Origin: Mesotoga sp. BH458_6_3_2_1 | Lineage (GTDB): Bacteria; Thermotogota; Thermotogae; Petrotogales; Kosmotogaceae | DNA: 64,000 bases | Reading direction: 5' to 3' | Assembly (NCBI RefSeq): GCF_003664995.1 | Contig: NZ_JFHL01000018.1 | Span: forward strand, 62,001-126,000 | Shown: positions 7,957 to 16,366 of the stretch, one piece after another | Layout of the letters: every line of letters starts with the position of its first letter | Numbering within the stretch: the first letter of the stretch is position 1 | Position numbers and translations under genes: made by a program | The notes under the pieces: model-generated | Seen by the model: the letters and a program-made list of their open reading frames with translations, nothing else | Databases searched by the model: none | Told to the model about the DNA's origin: nothing

Positions 7957-8847
7957 TTAGTCAAGAACGTCAATAGTTATTAGTTTCAGAGGAATGATAA
8001 CCTTTGCTTCGACACTTGCGCCGTTGATGATTCTCTGAGCGGCAATTACTGCCATCTCCATCTGTAGGTAGGGCTGCTGTTGGACTGTAGCAACCATCTC
8101 GCCTGCTTTTATTGCAGCAATCGCATCGTCAGTTGCATCGATTCCGACGATTTTGATTTCATTCAGCCTTCCTGCTGCAATCGCCGATCTTACAGCACCT
8201 AGAGCCATTTCGTCATTGTGGCCGTAAATTCCATCCAGAACCGGGTTCCCCTGAAGAATGTCGTCACTAACTCTTGCACCTTCTTCCCTCGAGTAGTTTG
8301 CTGTCAGTGATGCAACGACTTCAATACCTGGGTACTTCTTTATCTCGTCGATGAAACCCGCTTGTCTGTCTACTGCCGAGGGCGCACCGGGAATTCCCTC
8401 AAGAACTGCAACTCTTCCCTTTCCATCAAGTGCTTCCGCCATTGCCATTGCAGCAAGCATTCCGGCTTCTTTATTATCAATATCCAGGTGCTGTGCTACA
8501 ACTCCTCCGTTAGAAGGTCTAGTAACTGTAATTACCGGGATTCCAGCCGCATTTGCTTCCAGAACTGCCGAGACTATCGCATCTGAATCAACTGGATTAA
8601 TGATAAGCACATCAACCCTTCTCGTTATGAGATCCTGAATCTGAGCAAATTGAGTCTCCGGTTTGTCCTGTGCGTCAAGAACGATCAGTTCCAACCCAAG
8701 TTCGCTTGCCTTTGCCTCTCCACCCTCTTTCATGGTTACGAAAAAGGGATTCGCCAGCGTGGAGACTGAGAATCCAATGGTCTTGGCCGCAAGGCCAGTT
8801 AGTGCCAGCAATCCAACCATCAAAACTACTAAAAGCATTCGTTTCAT
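7957..8847 (-). CDS. rbsB: Ribose-type sugar ABC transporter substrate-binding protein
   Basis: 296 residues. Residues 1 to about 21 are a signal peptide (MKRMLLVVLMVGLLALTGLAA), so the mature protein is periplasmic. The body is a peripla_BP_4/type I binding protein: TIGFSVSTLANPFFVTMKEG at the start, then IINPVDSDAIVSAV, VTRPSNGGVVAQHLDIDN and GHNDEMALGAVRSA, the last being the conserved region near the ligand in RbsB and related proteins. It is the last gene of an operon with a permease, ATPase, ribokinase and RbsD, so D-ribose is the most likely ligand, though a related sugar is possible. Start supported by GGAGGGG. Confidence 0.92.
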   Translation of the reverse strand: MKRMLLVVLMVGLLALTGLAAKTIGFSVSTLANPFFVTMKEGGEAKASELGLELIVLDAQDKPETQFAQIQDLITRRVDVLIINPVDSDAIVSAVLEANAAGIPVITVTRPSNGGVVAQHLDIDNKEAGMLAAMAMAEALDGKGRVAVLEGIPGAPSAVDRQAGFIDEIKKYPGIEVVASLTANYSREEGARVSDDILQGNPVLDGIYGHNDEMALGAVRSAIAAGRLNEIKIVGIDATDDAIAAIKAGEMVATVQQQPYLQMEMAVIAAQRIINGASVEAKVIIPLKLITIDVLD

Positions 8848-8874
8848 GTTACCCCTCCTTTTTGATAGGTAATC

Positions 8875-9840
8875 TTAATCACTACGTTTTGCAAGTACGG
8901 CAACGAGTATTATGACTCCTTTAACGATTTGCTGAAAGAACGATGAAACTCCAACTAGATTCATTCCATTATCAATAACACCTATTACCATGGCGCCTAG
9001 GAGTGTGCCCAACACGGTTCCCACTCCTCCTGAAAGGGAGGCTCCGCCAAGTATCACCGCAGCGATTACATTCATCTCAAGCCCTTCTGCAGCATTTGGT
9101 TGCGCCGAGAGCAATCTGGAAGTTATGAGAATGCCGCCGAGTGCGCTCATCAAACCGGAGATAGCAAAGGCAAGTACTCTGTATTTCTTTACGGGAATAG
9201 CCGAAAGCCTTGCGGCCTCCTTATTAGCTCCGATTGATTTCATGTACACTCCATGTTTTGTTCTGTTCAGAATAAAGAATGCGAGAACAAAGACTCCGGC
9301 AGCAATTATCGTTGAAACCGGTACCGGTCCAAGATAACCGGCACCCATGATTCCAAAATCAACCGGCAATCTCGATATAGGTTTCCCTCCCGTCCACACC
9401 AAAGCGGCTCCTCTGGCAATTCCCATCATGGCAAGCGTTACTATGAAGGATTGAACTCTTCCATAAACGGCGAGAACGCCATTTGTAAGGCCTATACCGA
9501 CTCCCATAGCCAATCCCGCAATGATAGCAAGGAATATTGAGCCCGTAACAGTCAGAACCGCTGCGGTTGCAACTCCTACCAATGCCGCGGAAGAACCTAC
9601 AGAAAGATCTATTTCTCCGGTTAGAATGACGAAGGTCATTCCAATGGCGACTATTAGAGTTATCGACACCTGCCTGGTTACGTTCAGCAGATTTCTCGAA
9701 TTGAAGAAGAAGGGAGACATCAATGAGAAGACTACCATAAGGATCACAAGAATTAGAATCAGTCCCAACTCTCCTTTGAGCATCTTCAGGAATTTGGTCC
9801 AAAACGCTGATCTATCTGTTTTCTCAATTGTGTTTTCCAT
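8875..9840 (-). CDS. rbsC: Ribose-type sugar ABC transporter permease
   Basis: 321 residues with eight to ten hydrophobic segments and the BPD_transp_2 family motifs LTGEIDLSVGSSAALVGV and GGASLSGGVGTVLGTLLGA, diagnostic of RbsC/XylH permeases. It works with the ATPase encoded immediately upstream (5-base gap) and the binding protein encoded 27 bases downstream. The start at 9840 follows GGAGGTTAGGGCAG. Nothing unusual. Confidence 0.94.
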   Translation of the reverse strand: MENTIEKTDRSAFWTKFLKMLKGELGLILILVILMVVFSLMSPFFFNSRNLLNVTRQVSITLIVAIGMTFVILTGEIDLSVGSSAALVGVATAAVLTVTGSIFLAIIAGLAMGVGIGLTNGVLAVYGRVQSFIVTLAMMGIARGAALVWTGGKPISRLPVDFGIMGAGYLGPVPVSTIIAAGVFVLAFFILNRTKHGVYMKSIGANKEAARLSAIPVKKYRVLAFAISGLMSALGGILITSRLLSAQPNAAEGLEMNVIAAVILGGASLSGGVGTVLGTLLGAMVIGVIDNGMNLVGVSSFFQQIVKGVIILVAVLAKRSD

Positions 9841-9845
9841 CTGCC

Positions 9846-11339
9846 CTAACCTCCAAGTGCCAGTGTCAACAACTGCTCTGTTGAAGATTCTTTGCCGACT
9901 AACTCTGCCACAATGTCTCCCTTTCTTATAACAAGTATTCGATCACAGATCGCATTCATCTCCCTGAACTCCGAAGACAATATCAGAATTCCCGTGCCGC
10001 GGTCGGCAAGATAATTTATCAGAGAATAGATCTCAGTCTTTGCGCCAATATCGATTCCGCGGGTCGGTTCATCTAGAATCAAGATATCGGGTTCACCGCA
10101 CAGCCACTTCCCAATAACCACTTTCTGTTGATTGCCGCCGGAAAGATTTTGAACTGCCATCTTTATATCTAGCGGTCGCACTCTCAACTTTTCAGATGTA
10201 TCCTTTGCGAGCTGTGATTTCTTCTTGTTGGAAATTACCCCTTTGCTAATGGCAAGATCGATATTTGCAACACAGATATTGTGCTCTACATTAAGCCTTA
10301 GGAAAAGGCCCTGACCTTTTCGATCCTCAGGGATGAAGGAAATGCCGAGTTTCTTTGCATCATCAGGCGACTTCAGACTTACCGCCTTGCCGTCGATCGA
10401 AATATCACCCCGCAGAGATTTGTCGGCTCCGAAGAGTCCAAGTGCTAGCTCACTCTTTCCAGAGCCAATTATTCCCGTAATTCCCAGTATCTCGCCTTTT
10501 CTCAGAGAAAAACTGATTGGTGCAAACATCTTCTCTGTCTTGAACTCTCTCACTTCAAGGAGCATGTCTTCTGACGGGGCTCCTTCACGAACGGGAAACT
10601 CCTCTTTTAGTGTTCTTCCAAGCATTGATTTGACAAGAGTTTTTAGATCTACCGAATCAATGTCGAATGTTCCAGCGTTCTGGCCGTCTCTTAATACGGT
10701 CGCCCTATCACAAACGCGAAAAACCTCATCTAGGTGGTGGGATATGTAGATCATGTTTACTTCTTTCTTCTTCAGGTCATCCATGATTTTGAAGAGTGTG
10801 TCAATTTCTGCTCTGCTCATACCGGTTGTAGGTTCATCTAGAAGAAGAATATTCGCATTGATAGAGAGAGCTTTGATGATTTCTACTATCCTTTTCTGGC
10901 CAAGCCCCAAATCCCCCACAAAAGCACTCGGATCCACTGCGATTGCAAAGGAGGAAAGATACTTTGCCGCTTTATCCATAAGCTCTCTCTTTTTGATGGA
11001 GCCAAAGAAAGATGTGGTTGGCTCGTGGCCAAGGAAAATGTTTTCTGCAACCGTAAGAGAGTCAACCAGGCTAAGCTCCTGATATATTGCGCCGATTCCT
11101 TTGTGTCTAGCATCTACAGGGTCTTCGATCGTGACGCTTTTCCCTCTCACTTGAATCGATCCCGAATCCATTTTGTGAACACCTGTAAGGATCTTGATTA
11201 ACGTTGATTTTCCGGCACCGTTCTCCCCAAGAAGCGCGTGGACTTCACCTTCTGCCAGTTCGAAGCTTACATCTTTTAGTGCGTGAATACCTCCAAAAGA
11301 CTTGTGGATTCCTTCGAGCTTCAGGACAGTCTCAGGCAC
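9846..11339 (-). CDS. rbsA: Ribose-type sugar ABC transporter ATP-binding protein
   Basis: 497-residue double ATPase. Domain one has Walker A GENGAGKST (about residues 38-46), QELSLV at the Q-loop, LLLDEPTTGMS; domain two has the degenerate P-loop GIIGSGKSE, LSGGNQQKVVIGKWL and LDEPTRGIDIGAK, as in RbsA. It lies between ribokinase (3-base gap) and the permease. It is a distinct paralogue of the ATPase at 99-1592, not a recent duplicate. Confidence 0.94.
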   Translation of the reverse strand: MPETVLKLEGIHKSFGGIHALKDVSFELAEGEVHALLGENGAGKSTLIKILTGVHKMDSGSIQVRGKSVTIEDPVDARHKGIGAIYQELSLVDSLTVAENIFLGHEPTTSFFGSIKKRELMDKAAKYLSSFAIAVDPSAFVGDLGLGQKRIVEIIKALSINANILLLDEPTTGMSRAEIDTLFKIMDDLKKKEVNMIYISHHLDEVFRVCDRATVLRDGQNAGTFDIDSVDLKTLVKSMLGRTLKEEFPVREGAPSEDMLLEVREFKTEKMFAPISFSLRKGEILGITGIIGSGKSELALGLFGADKSLRGDISIDGKAVSLKSPDDAKKLGISFIPEDRKGQGLFLRLNVEHNICVANIDLAISKGVISNKKKSQLAKDTSEKLRVRPLDIKMAVQNLSGGNQQKVVIGKWLCGEPDILILDEPTRGIDIGAKTEIYSLINYLADRGTGILILSSEFREMNAICDRILVIRKGDIVAELVGKESSTEQLLTLALGG

Positions 11340-11342
11340 TTC

Positions 11343-12287
11343 TCACACCCGCTTTCTCAGCAAATCTCGTACGCTCTCAGACGAAGGGATAGAAGTCTGG
11401 GCGCCGGAAGTTGTTGTACTTAACGCTCCAGCTGCATTTGCCCATTCTAGAGACTGTCTAAGGCTTTTACCCTTTGAAAGAGCTGCCGCCAGTGCTCCCG
11501 AGAAGACATCTCCAGCAGCAGTAGTATCAACGCAGTTGACTTTGAAGGGATCGAGCTCTATGAAGCAGTCTTCGTCGAGGCCAACAATTCCCTTTTCACC
11601 CAAAGTAATTATCGGTAATCTGAAACCCAGCAACTTAAGTTTCTTAAGAGCATTCCGTTCAGACTCTTTGTCATGTATTTCTATGCCGGTGAGTATCCTC
11701 GCTTCCGTTTCGTTTGGTTTTATGAGATTAACCAAAGACGCGATGGAATCGGGAAATCCCTGTCTTGGGGCAGGCGCAGGATCGACAATGGTAAACATTC
11801 CCTTCTCGTGAGCCATTTCTATTGCCCTAAAGATAGTCTCTTCTGCTATCTCCATAGTTAGCAGGAGAATTCTTCCTGATTCGAAGAGATCCGAGTTTCT
11901 CTCTACATCATCGGGAGAGAGTAATGCGTTGCTGCCTGGAGTAAATGAAATCGAATTCTGGCCCTTCTTGTCAACTCGTATCATTGCTATTCCTGCTGTT
12001 CTTTCTGGATCTCTTAGAATTCGGGAAGTGTCGACTCCTTTTTCACTCATTAATTTATTCAGCTCTTCACTAAATCCGTCACCGCCAAGTTTAGTGAACA
12101 TCTGCACTTTGGCGCCATTCATTGCAGCTGCGACCGCCTGATTGCCGCCTTTACCACCTGGATAAGTACTGAAGTTGTCCGTAAGAACTGTCTCACCAGG
12201 CTCGGGAAGGTTATCCATTACCATAACAAGATCCATATTCATACTTCCCATGCACAGAATCTCTCCGTTGAAGTCAAAGTCAATCAT
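11343..12287 (-). CDS. rbsK: Ribokinase (PfkB family)
   Basis: About 314 residues. The N-terminal GSMNMDLVMVMDNLPEPGETVL and GGKGGNQAVAAAMNGAKV match the ribokinase substrate-site motifs, and the C-terminal DTTAAGDVFSGALAAALSKG is the PfkB signature 2 with the catalytic Asp in AAGDVF. It phosphorylates ribose with ATP to ribose 5-phosphate. An ATG at 12317 is in frame, but the ATG at 12287 is preceded by AGGGAG and fits family length. It overlaps the BtpA-like gene by 8 bases. Confidence 0.93.
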   Translation of the reverse strand: MIDFDFNGEILCMGSMNMDLVMVMDNLPEPGETVLTDNFSTYPGGKGGNQAVAAAMNGAKVQMFTKLGGDGFSEELNKLMSEKGVDTSRILRDPERTAGIAMIRVDKKGQNSISFTPGSNALLSPDDVERNSDLFESGRILLLTMEIAEETIFRAIEMAHEKGMFTIVDPAPAPRQGFPDSIASLVNLIKPNETEARILTGIEIHDKESERNALKKLKLLGFRLPIITLGEKGIVGLDEDCFIELDPFKVNCVDTTAAGDVFSGALAAALSKGKSLRQSLEWANAAGALSTTTSGAQTSIPSSESVRDLLRKRV

Positions 12288-13128
12288 CTTTAGTCTCCCT
12301 TCTAAGAGAGTCAACACTTTTCATGAACCTCTTTACTCTGTCGGGATCAACAGGATTCTTCCAGTTGTTGTCCTTCTTGAAGTAACTGCCAACAATTGCT
12401 CCATCAGAGAATCTAAGGAGCTCACTCACATTATCTTCCGTTAAACCGCTACCGATTATTACGGGAACGCCAACTGTATCGCTGAAACTCCTTACTTTCT
12501 TAGCATCGGGTGCTTGTCCGGTTTCAAATCCCGTAACTATCAATACTTCTGCGCCTTCAGACTCTGCATCGTGGGCCTGTTCCTCCACACTTCTGTCTGA
12601 AATGATGAAATGGCTTCCATGCTTGACATTGACGTCGCACATGAACTTTACGTCTTCTGCACCTAGAAGTTTTCTGTATCTTGCGAGTTCTGCTCCGATA
12701 CCTTCCGTCAAGCCGGCGTGAGAAACATATGCATTCACCCATTCGAAGACTCTTATCCATCTGGCTCCTGCTGCAACGGCCGATGCAAGCGAAACCTTGC
12801 CTCCATTGAGATGGCAGTTCACGCCCACTGGAATTCTGACGGCTTCCCGAACCTTCTGAGTCGCCACTGCCAGGGCTGCAGAGGTTTCATGGCCAATCTT
12901 TTCTCCCTTAAGATAGGGGAAGTCCCAGATATTCTCAATTTGGAGTCCGTCAACACCGCAATCCTCCATGGTTCTTGCCTCTTCAACGGCGATCCTAAGT
13001 ATCTCCTTCATTCCAAACCTGGCAGAATCGTATCTTGGAGAACCTGGGAGGGGACGTAAGTGTATCATTCCAATGATGGGTTTGTCGATTTTGAATATTT
13101 CTTCAAGAACTTCCTTGTTTCTTTTCAC
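12280..13128 (-). CDS. BtpA/SgcQ family protein
   Basis: About 282 residues of a TIM-barrel family known from BtpA (linked to photosystem I assembly in cyanobacteria) and from SgcQ of enteric sugar operons. Motifs: PIIGMIHLRPLPGSPRY near the N-terminus, DGLQIENIWDFPY, IPVGVNCHLNGG, RVFEWVNAYVSHAGL, VKHGSHF and the C-terminal phosphate-site-like VPVIIGSGLTEDNV, DGAIVGSYFKKD. Two GTG starts are possible (13137 and 13128); the one at 13128 has GAGGTG at a good distance. The family's reaction is not established; location between rbsD and rbsK suggests a step in handling an imported sugar or its phosphate. Confidence 0.85.
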   Translation of the reverse strand: MKRNKEVLEEIFKIDKPIIGMIHLRPLPGSPRYDSARFGMKEILRIAVEEARTMEDCGVDGLQIENIWDFPYLKGEKIGHETSAALAVATQKVREAVRIPVGVNCHLNGGKVSLASAVAAGARWIRVFEWVNAYVSHAGLTEGIGAELARYRKLLGAEDVKFMCDVNVKHGSHFIISDRSVEEQAHDAESEGAEVLIVTGFETGQAPDAKKVRSFSDTVGVPVIIGSGLTEDNVSELLRFSDGAIVGSYFKKDNNWKNPVDPDRVKRFMKSVDSLRRETKDD

Positions 13129-13198
13129 GATTACCACCTCTTTGTCTTTCGGCGCAGCTGCAAAACAGTATCCTTGATCGATGAAGAAGAGAAGATCT

Positions 13199-13642
13199 CT
13201 AGAAATCTACACCGGAAACCAGTATGATATTTGCGTATGGAGTAAACTCTCCTGTCTTGACGAATACTTTTACTTCTTTGCCTTGGAGACCGCCATTTAG
13301 AACTAGATCCTTGAATTCTGGATGAGGGATATTCTCCTCCACTATAGCGTTCCCTTTGTTCTTGACTTGCGAAACAATTTCCTTCAGTTGTGAATAGATT
13401 TCCGGGCTTGCCGATTTGGTTTCGTCAGCGATAATTACCTTCTCGATTTCAAGTTCCTCGAGGACGACCTTAACGACATCTACGAACCTGGGGAGATCTC
13501 TTCCTACCGATACATCGATGCAAATTGTGTTTTCGTGCCTTGGGAACGGAAAGCCCCTGTCTGTTATAACTAACATGTCTCCGTGGCCAAGTCTTGCCAC
13601 TTCTCTTGCAAGATCGTTGTGAAGAATACCCTTTGTCTTCAT
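13199..13642 (-). CDS. rbsD: D-ribose pyranase
   Basis: 147 residues, close to the usual 130-140 of RbsD. It begins MKTKGILHNDLAREVARLGHGDMLVITDRGFPFP, the conserved family start with the catalytic-region His, and ends TGEFTPYANIILVSGVDF, typical of RbsD/FucU mutarotases. It interconverts beta-pyranose and beta-furanose forms of ribose, making the furanose form that ribokinase uses. Its presence is the best argument that this operon is for ribose or a close relative. It follows the regulator gene by 21 bases. Confidence 0.93.
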   Translation of the reverse strand: MKTKGILHNDLAREVARLGHGDMLVITDRGFPFPRHENTICIDVSVGRDLPRFVDVVKVVLEELEIEKVIIADETKSASPEIYSQLKEIVSQVKNKGNAIVEENIPHPEFKDLVLNGGLQGKEVKVFVKTGEFTPYANIILVSGVDF

Positions 13643-13663
13643 TCCTTCACCTCCATTGATTAG

Positions 13664-14677
13664 TCATATTTCAGTTGATTCCCTCACTATAAGCTGTGAA
13701 TCCAGCTCCATTTTTTTCGTATGGACGCTTTCCCCATTCTGCTTTTTCATGATCTTCTCAAGAAGCAACTTCATTGCTGCCCTTCCAGCTTCATACTTGG
13801 GCTGATTCACAGTCGTCATTGCCGGGATTACTAGTGATGAGTAAAGAACATTGTCAAACCCTGCAATTGAGATGTCTTTCGGAATCTTCAACCCGTGCTG
13901 TTTTGCTGCCTCAATTGCCCCCCACGCCATCATGTCATTCCCGGCAAAGACAGCAGTTGGTCTGTTCTTAAGCTTCAATATTTGCTGCTTCATTATCTTG
14001 AATCCGTCCTCATATTTGAAGCCACCATAATAGATTCTTATATCTCCTTCGCGTATTCCATCTTTCTCAAGTTCGCTGCAGAATCCCTGAAGCCTTCTTA
14101 CTGCACTGGGTACATCTCTTGGTCCAGCTATGCAGGCAAATCTTTTGTGCCCTTTATTTAGTAAGTGTCTGGCTAACTGAGCAGAACCTTTGAAATTATT
14201 GGTGTAGATTACGTCAATTAGCGGATTCTCGATTGTGAGATGCCTGTCAAGAATCACCATGGGCATTCCATCTGAAAGATCGGCTAGAAGCCCCTCTTCC
14301 ATTCTGGGTGCAACATTGATCACACCATCCACTCCGTGGCCGAGGAAGGAAATCAACGTCTCTTCTTCTCTGTGACTCTTTCCATCGCTGTTACAGAGAA
14401 ACATCTGGTAATCGTGATCGAGTGCGACGCTTTCCACACCCCTTGCGATTTCGGCGAAGTACGGATTAGTAATATCCGGAACCAGAAGTCCAACCAGGAA
14501 TGACTTTCGAATTCTAAGACTTCTAGCAATTTTACTTGGTCTGTATTGAAGGGCGTTTATGGAATCAAGGACAACGCTCTTCAGTTCAGGACTCACGAAT
14601 TTCTTCCCAGATATTACATTTGATACTGTGGCCACCGATACTCCAGCATGTTTGGCAACATCTTTCATATTAGCCAT
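13664..14677 (-). CDS. LacI family transcriptional regulator of the ribose-type operon
   Basis: 337 residues. The N-terminal helix-turn-helix and hinge (MANMKDVAKHAGVSVATVSNVISGKKFVSPELKSVVLDSINALQYRPSKIARSLR) are typical LacI/RbsR. The C-terminal domain is a periplasmic-binding-protein fold (VGLLVPDITNPYFAEIARGVE, GVDGVINVAPR, AVFAGNDMMAWGAIEAAKQHG). It heads the operon and directly faces tandem LacI-type operators at 14699-14730, so autoregulation is likely, with ribose or ribose phosphate as plausible inducer. The gene is probably an rbsR equivalent. Confidence 0.93.
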   Translation of the reverse strand: MANMKDVAKHAGVSVATVSNVISGKKFVSPELKSVVLDSINALQYRPSKIARSLRIRKSFLVGLLVPDITNPYFAEIARGVESVALDHDYQMFLCNSDGKSHREEETLISFLGHGVDGVINVAPRMEEGLLADLSDGMPMVILDRHLTIENPLIDVIYTNNFKGSAQLARHLLNKGHKRFACIAGPRDVPSAVRRLQGFCSELEKDGIREGDIRIYYGGFKYEDGFKIMKQQILKLKNRPTAVFAGNDMMAWGAIEAAKQHGLKIPKDISIAGFDNVLYSSLVIPAMTTVNQPKYEAGRAAMKLLLEKIMKKQNGESVHTKKMELDSQLIVRESTEI

Positions 14678-14698
14678 TCAACGACCCTCACTCGATTG

Positions 14699-14730
14699 CT
14701 AGTTAAACGTTTAGTTAATCGTTTAACTAG
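14699..14730. promoter_or_regulatory. Tandem LacI-family operators in front of the ribose-type operon
   Basis: An inverted repeat with 11-bp arms CTAGTTAAACG (14699-14709) and CGTTTAACTAG (14720-14730). It also reads as two tandem pseudo-palindromes with central CG, TTAAACGTTTAG (14703-14714) and TTAATCGTTTAA (14715-14726), whose centres are 12 bp apart. LacI-family operators normally have a central CG of this type. It lies 22 bases upstream of the regulator start and just downstream of a candidate -10. Confidence 0.8.
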
Positions 14731-14758
14731 AGTGTATCATGTATAAACTCGAATGCAA
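14731..14758 (-). promoter_or_regulatory. Candidate promoter of the ribose-type operon
   Basis: On the minus strand TTGCAT (14753-14758) is followed after 16 bases by TACACT (14731-14736). The operators begin at the next base, so bound repressor would cover the transcription start. The match to sigma-70 consensus is moderate. Confidence 0.5.
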
Positions 14759-14965
14759 AACCCAGTTATCTTTGAATGAAAGGAATTATCTTTGAAGGAG
14801 GGTGATTAAAATCGTTTTGCTAAGTAAATCGCAAGTATTCGATGAAGAGGCTGTTCATCCCTAACCTCGGGTCCATCATCAGAATTCGATGTTCTTGAAT
14901 ATTTCCCCTGCAGAAGTGGAAAGCAGTCATACGAAAAGTATTGGAAATCCCATTTGGCTTTGTGT

Positions 14966-14995
14966 TTGTGGAAATTGATTAGATCGTATTATAAT
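14966..14995 (+). promoter_or_regulatory. Candidate promoter of the PspC/LiaF-like gene pair
   Basis: TTGTGG (14966-14971), an 18-base spacer and a perfect TATAAT (14990-14995), about 54 bases upstream of the GTG start at 15049. The stretch between this site and the ribose promoter (about 14760-14965) contains nothing else recognised. Confidence 0.55.
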
Positions 14996-15048
14996 GTATG
15001 AGGTTTTTGTAGTATTATTGCACAGAAGTCATCGCGGGAGGTGGTTGT

Positions 15049-15492
15049 GTGAGCTTGGAAAAGAGGCTTTACAAGTCTAGAAAGGACAAAGTTATAGATG
15101 GTCTGGCTGCAGGAATAGCAGAGTATCTTGGAATCGATCCGGTGATAGTCAGGTTAGTGTTTGTAGCACTGGTTTTCGCAGGCGGAGCTGGCTTAATAAT
15201 ATACATTATTGGCATGTTTATTGTACCCAGAGCTCCGATAAACAGTGAAAACAATGTTGTAATAATGGATGAGGAAGGGAAGCCGATTGAAGAAGGGGAG
15301 AAGACGGGCATATCCGATGACAAGAGTAAACTGATAATTGCAGGAATTCTCATTGTCTTCGGAATAGCTCTCTTATTGGGATCCTTCACCCCATGGAACA
15401 TTTTCAGTGGTGTTTTCTGGAAGCTGGTAATAGGAGTGGTCTTAATCGCAGGCGGAGGTTTTGTCATTTACAAATCCATCAGCAGGAGATGA
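15049..15492 (+). CDS. PspC domain membrane protein
   Basis: 147 residues starting with GTG behind GGGAGGTGG. Residues about 2-60 are a PspC domain: KRLYKSRKDKVIDGLAAGIAEYLGIDPVIVRLVFVALVFAGGAGLIIYIIGMFIVPRAP. Two further hydrophobic segments follow (IAGILIVFGIALLLGSF and KLVIGVVLIAGGGFVIY). PspC proteins act in envelope-stress sensing in other bacteria. The next gene begins 4 bases after the stop and encodes a LiaF-like protein, so the pair may form a small membrane-stress module; no sensor kinase or regulator is next to it. Confidence 0.9.
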   Translation: MSLEKRLYKSRKDKVIDGLAAGIAEYLGIDPVIVRLVFVALVFAGGAGLIIYIIGMFIVPRAPINSENNVVIMDEEGKPIEEGEKTGISDDKSKLIIAGILIVFGIALLLGSFTPWNIFSGVFWKLVIGVVLIAGGGFVIYKSISRR

Positions 15493-15496
15493 TTCT

Positions 15497-16366
15497 ATGA
15501 AAATTGCGATGGGACTGATCTTTGTATTAGTTGGGGTATTGCTGATTTTTGGGATATTTACCGGCGACACACTTCTAAATGCTTTTGTCAACCTTGCGAA
15601 TTACTGGCCTATCATCCTAGTGTTTGTCGGATTGAGTATTCTCTCAAGTATAAAGGGACTTAGATGGATCAGATATTTGAATGCCTTGCTGATCATAATC
15701 TTTGTGCTGTTCATCTTCTTCTGGCCGTCTCCTTTTTTGTCTGGCGAGAGAGCGGTGAAAGACACTGTAACCCTTGAGGCTTTGGAATCATCCAGGAGCA
15801 TTGAGATTCAGTTAAACCTTGCGATGGCTAATATCACCGTAGAGGCCTTAGAAGAAGCGGCATCGTCAACGGCTGCCGTCATCGATTACACTGTGCGTGG
15901 TTCGAATCTCAGGATCGAAGAAGACAAAACTCAGCTATCTCAGAAGTTTGTTATTAGGCCAGATTCGAACGTTTCGTGGTTAGGAACAAGTACTGTTGTG
16001 ATGAAGTTGAACCCCAATTATAACTATGTCCTAAAATTTGACAGCGCGGTCATTAACAGCAGGTTCAATTTAGAAGAACTGAAAGTTGATGAACTAAGAC
16101 TTAACGGAGCAATTATCAAGGCAGAACTCAATATGTCTGAAGTTGGACCCACAGACATAAAGGTCAATGCGGCGATAATCAATTCTGAGATTTATGTTCC
16201 TGATACTATCAGATCAATTCTAAGAGCAAACGCCGCGATCAAGAATGTCAAAACGGACCTGCCTTATACAGGCAATGGGGAGTATGTATTTGAGGGCAAG
16301 TCCTTTGACTTCAGCTCTTTTCTTTCATTTGAAAGTGCAATCATGAACCTGAAGGTTTCAGACTGA
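15497..16366 (+). CDS. LiaF/LiaI-like membrane protein with toastrack-type C-terminal domain
   Basis: 289 residues from the ATG at 15497, preceded by AGGAGATGATTCT; an in-frame start at 15461 would overlap the PspC gene and lacks a better site. Three to four membrane segments fill residues 1 to about 80 (GLIFVLVGVLLIFGIF, YWPIILVFVGLSIL, LLIIIFVLFIFFWPSP), the layout of LiaI/LiaF-like domains. The remainder is beta-rich with repeated alternation (AIIKAELNMSEVGPTDIKVNAAIINSEIYVP, ANAAIKNVKTDLP) resembling the DUF4097/toastrack fold of LiaF C-termini. Role inferred: envelope-stress signalling with PspC. Its stop overlaps the convergent lipid kinase by 9 bases. Confidence 0.78.
   Translation: MKIAMGLIFVLVGVLLIFGIFTGDTLLNAFVNLANYWPIILVFVGLSILSSIKGLRWIRYLNALLIIIFVLFIFFWPSPFLSGERAVKDTVTLEALESSRSIEIQLNLAMANITVEALEEAASSTAAVIDYTVRGSNLRIEEDKTQLSQKFVIRPDSNVSWLGTSTVVMKLNPNYNYVLKFDSAVINSRFNLEELKVDELRLNGAIIKAELNMSEVGPTDIKVNAAIINSEIYVPDTIRSILRANAAIKNVKTDLPYTGNGEYVFEGKSFDFSSFLSFESAIMNLKVSD

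Noticed and set aside
9359-9802. Minus-strand 147-codon frame inside rbsC
   Set aside because: It is an alternative frame of a clearly coding permease gene and has atypical, Ser/Arg-rich composition.
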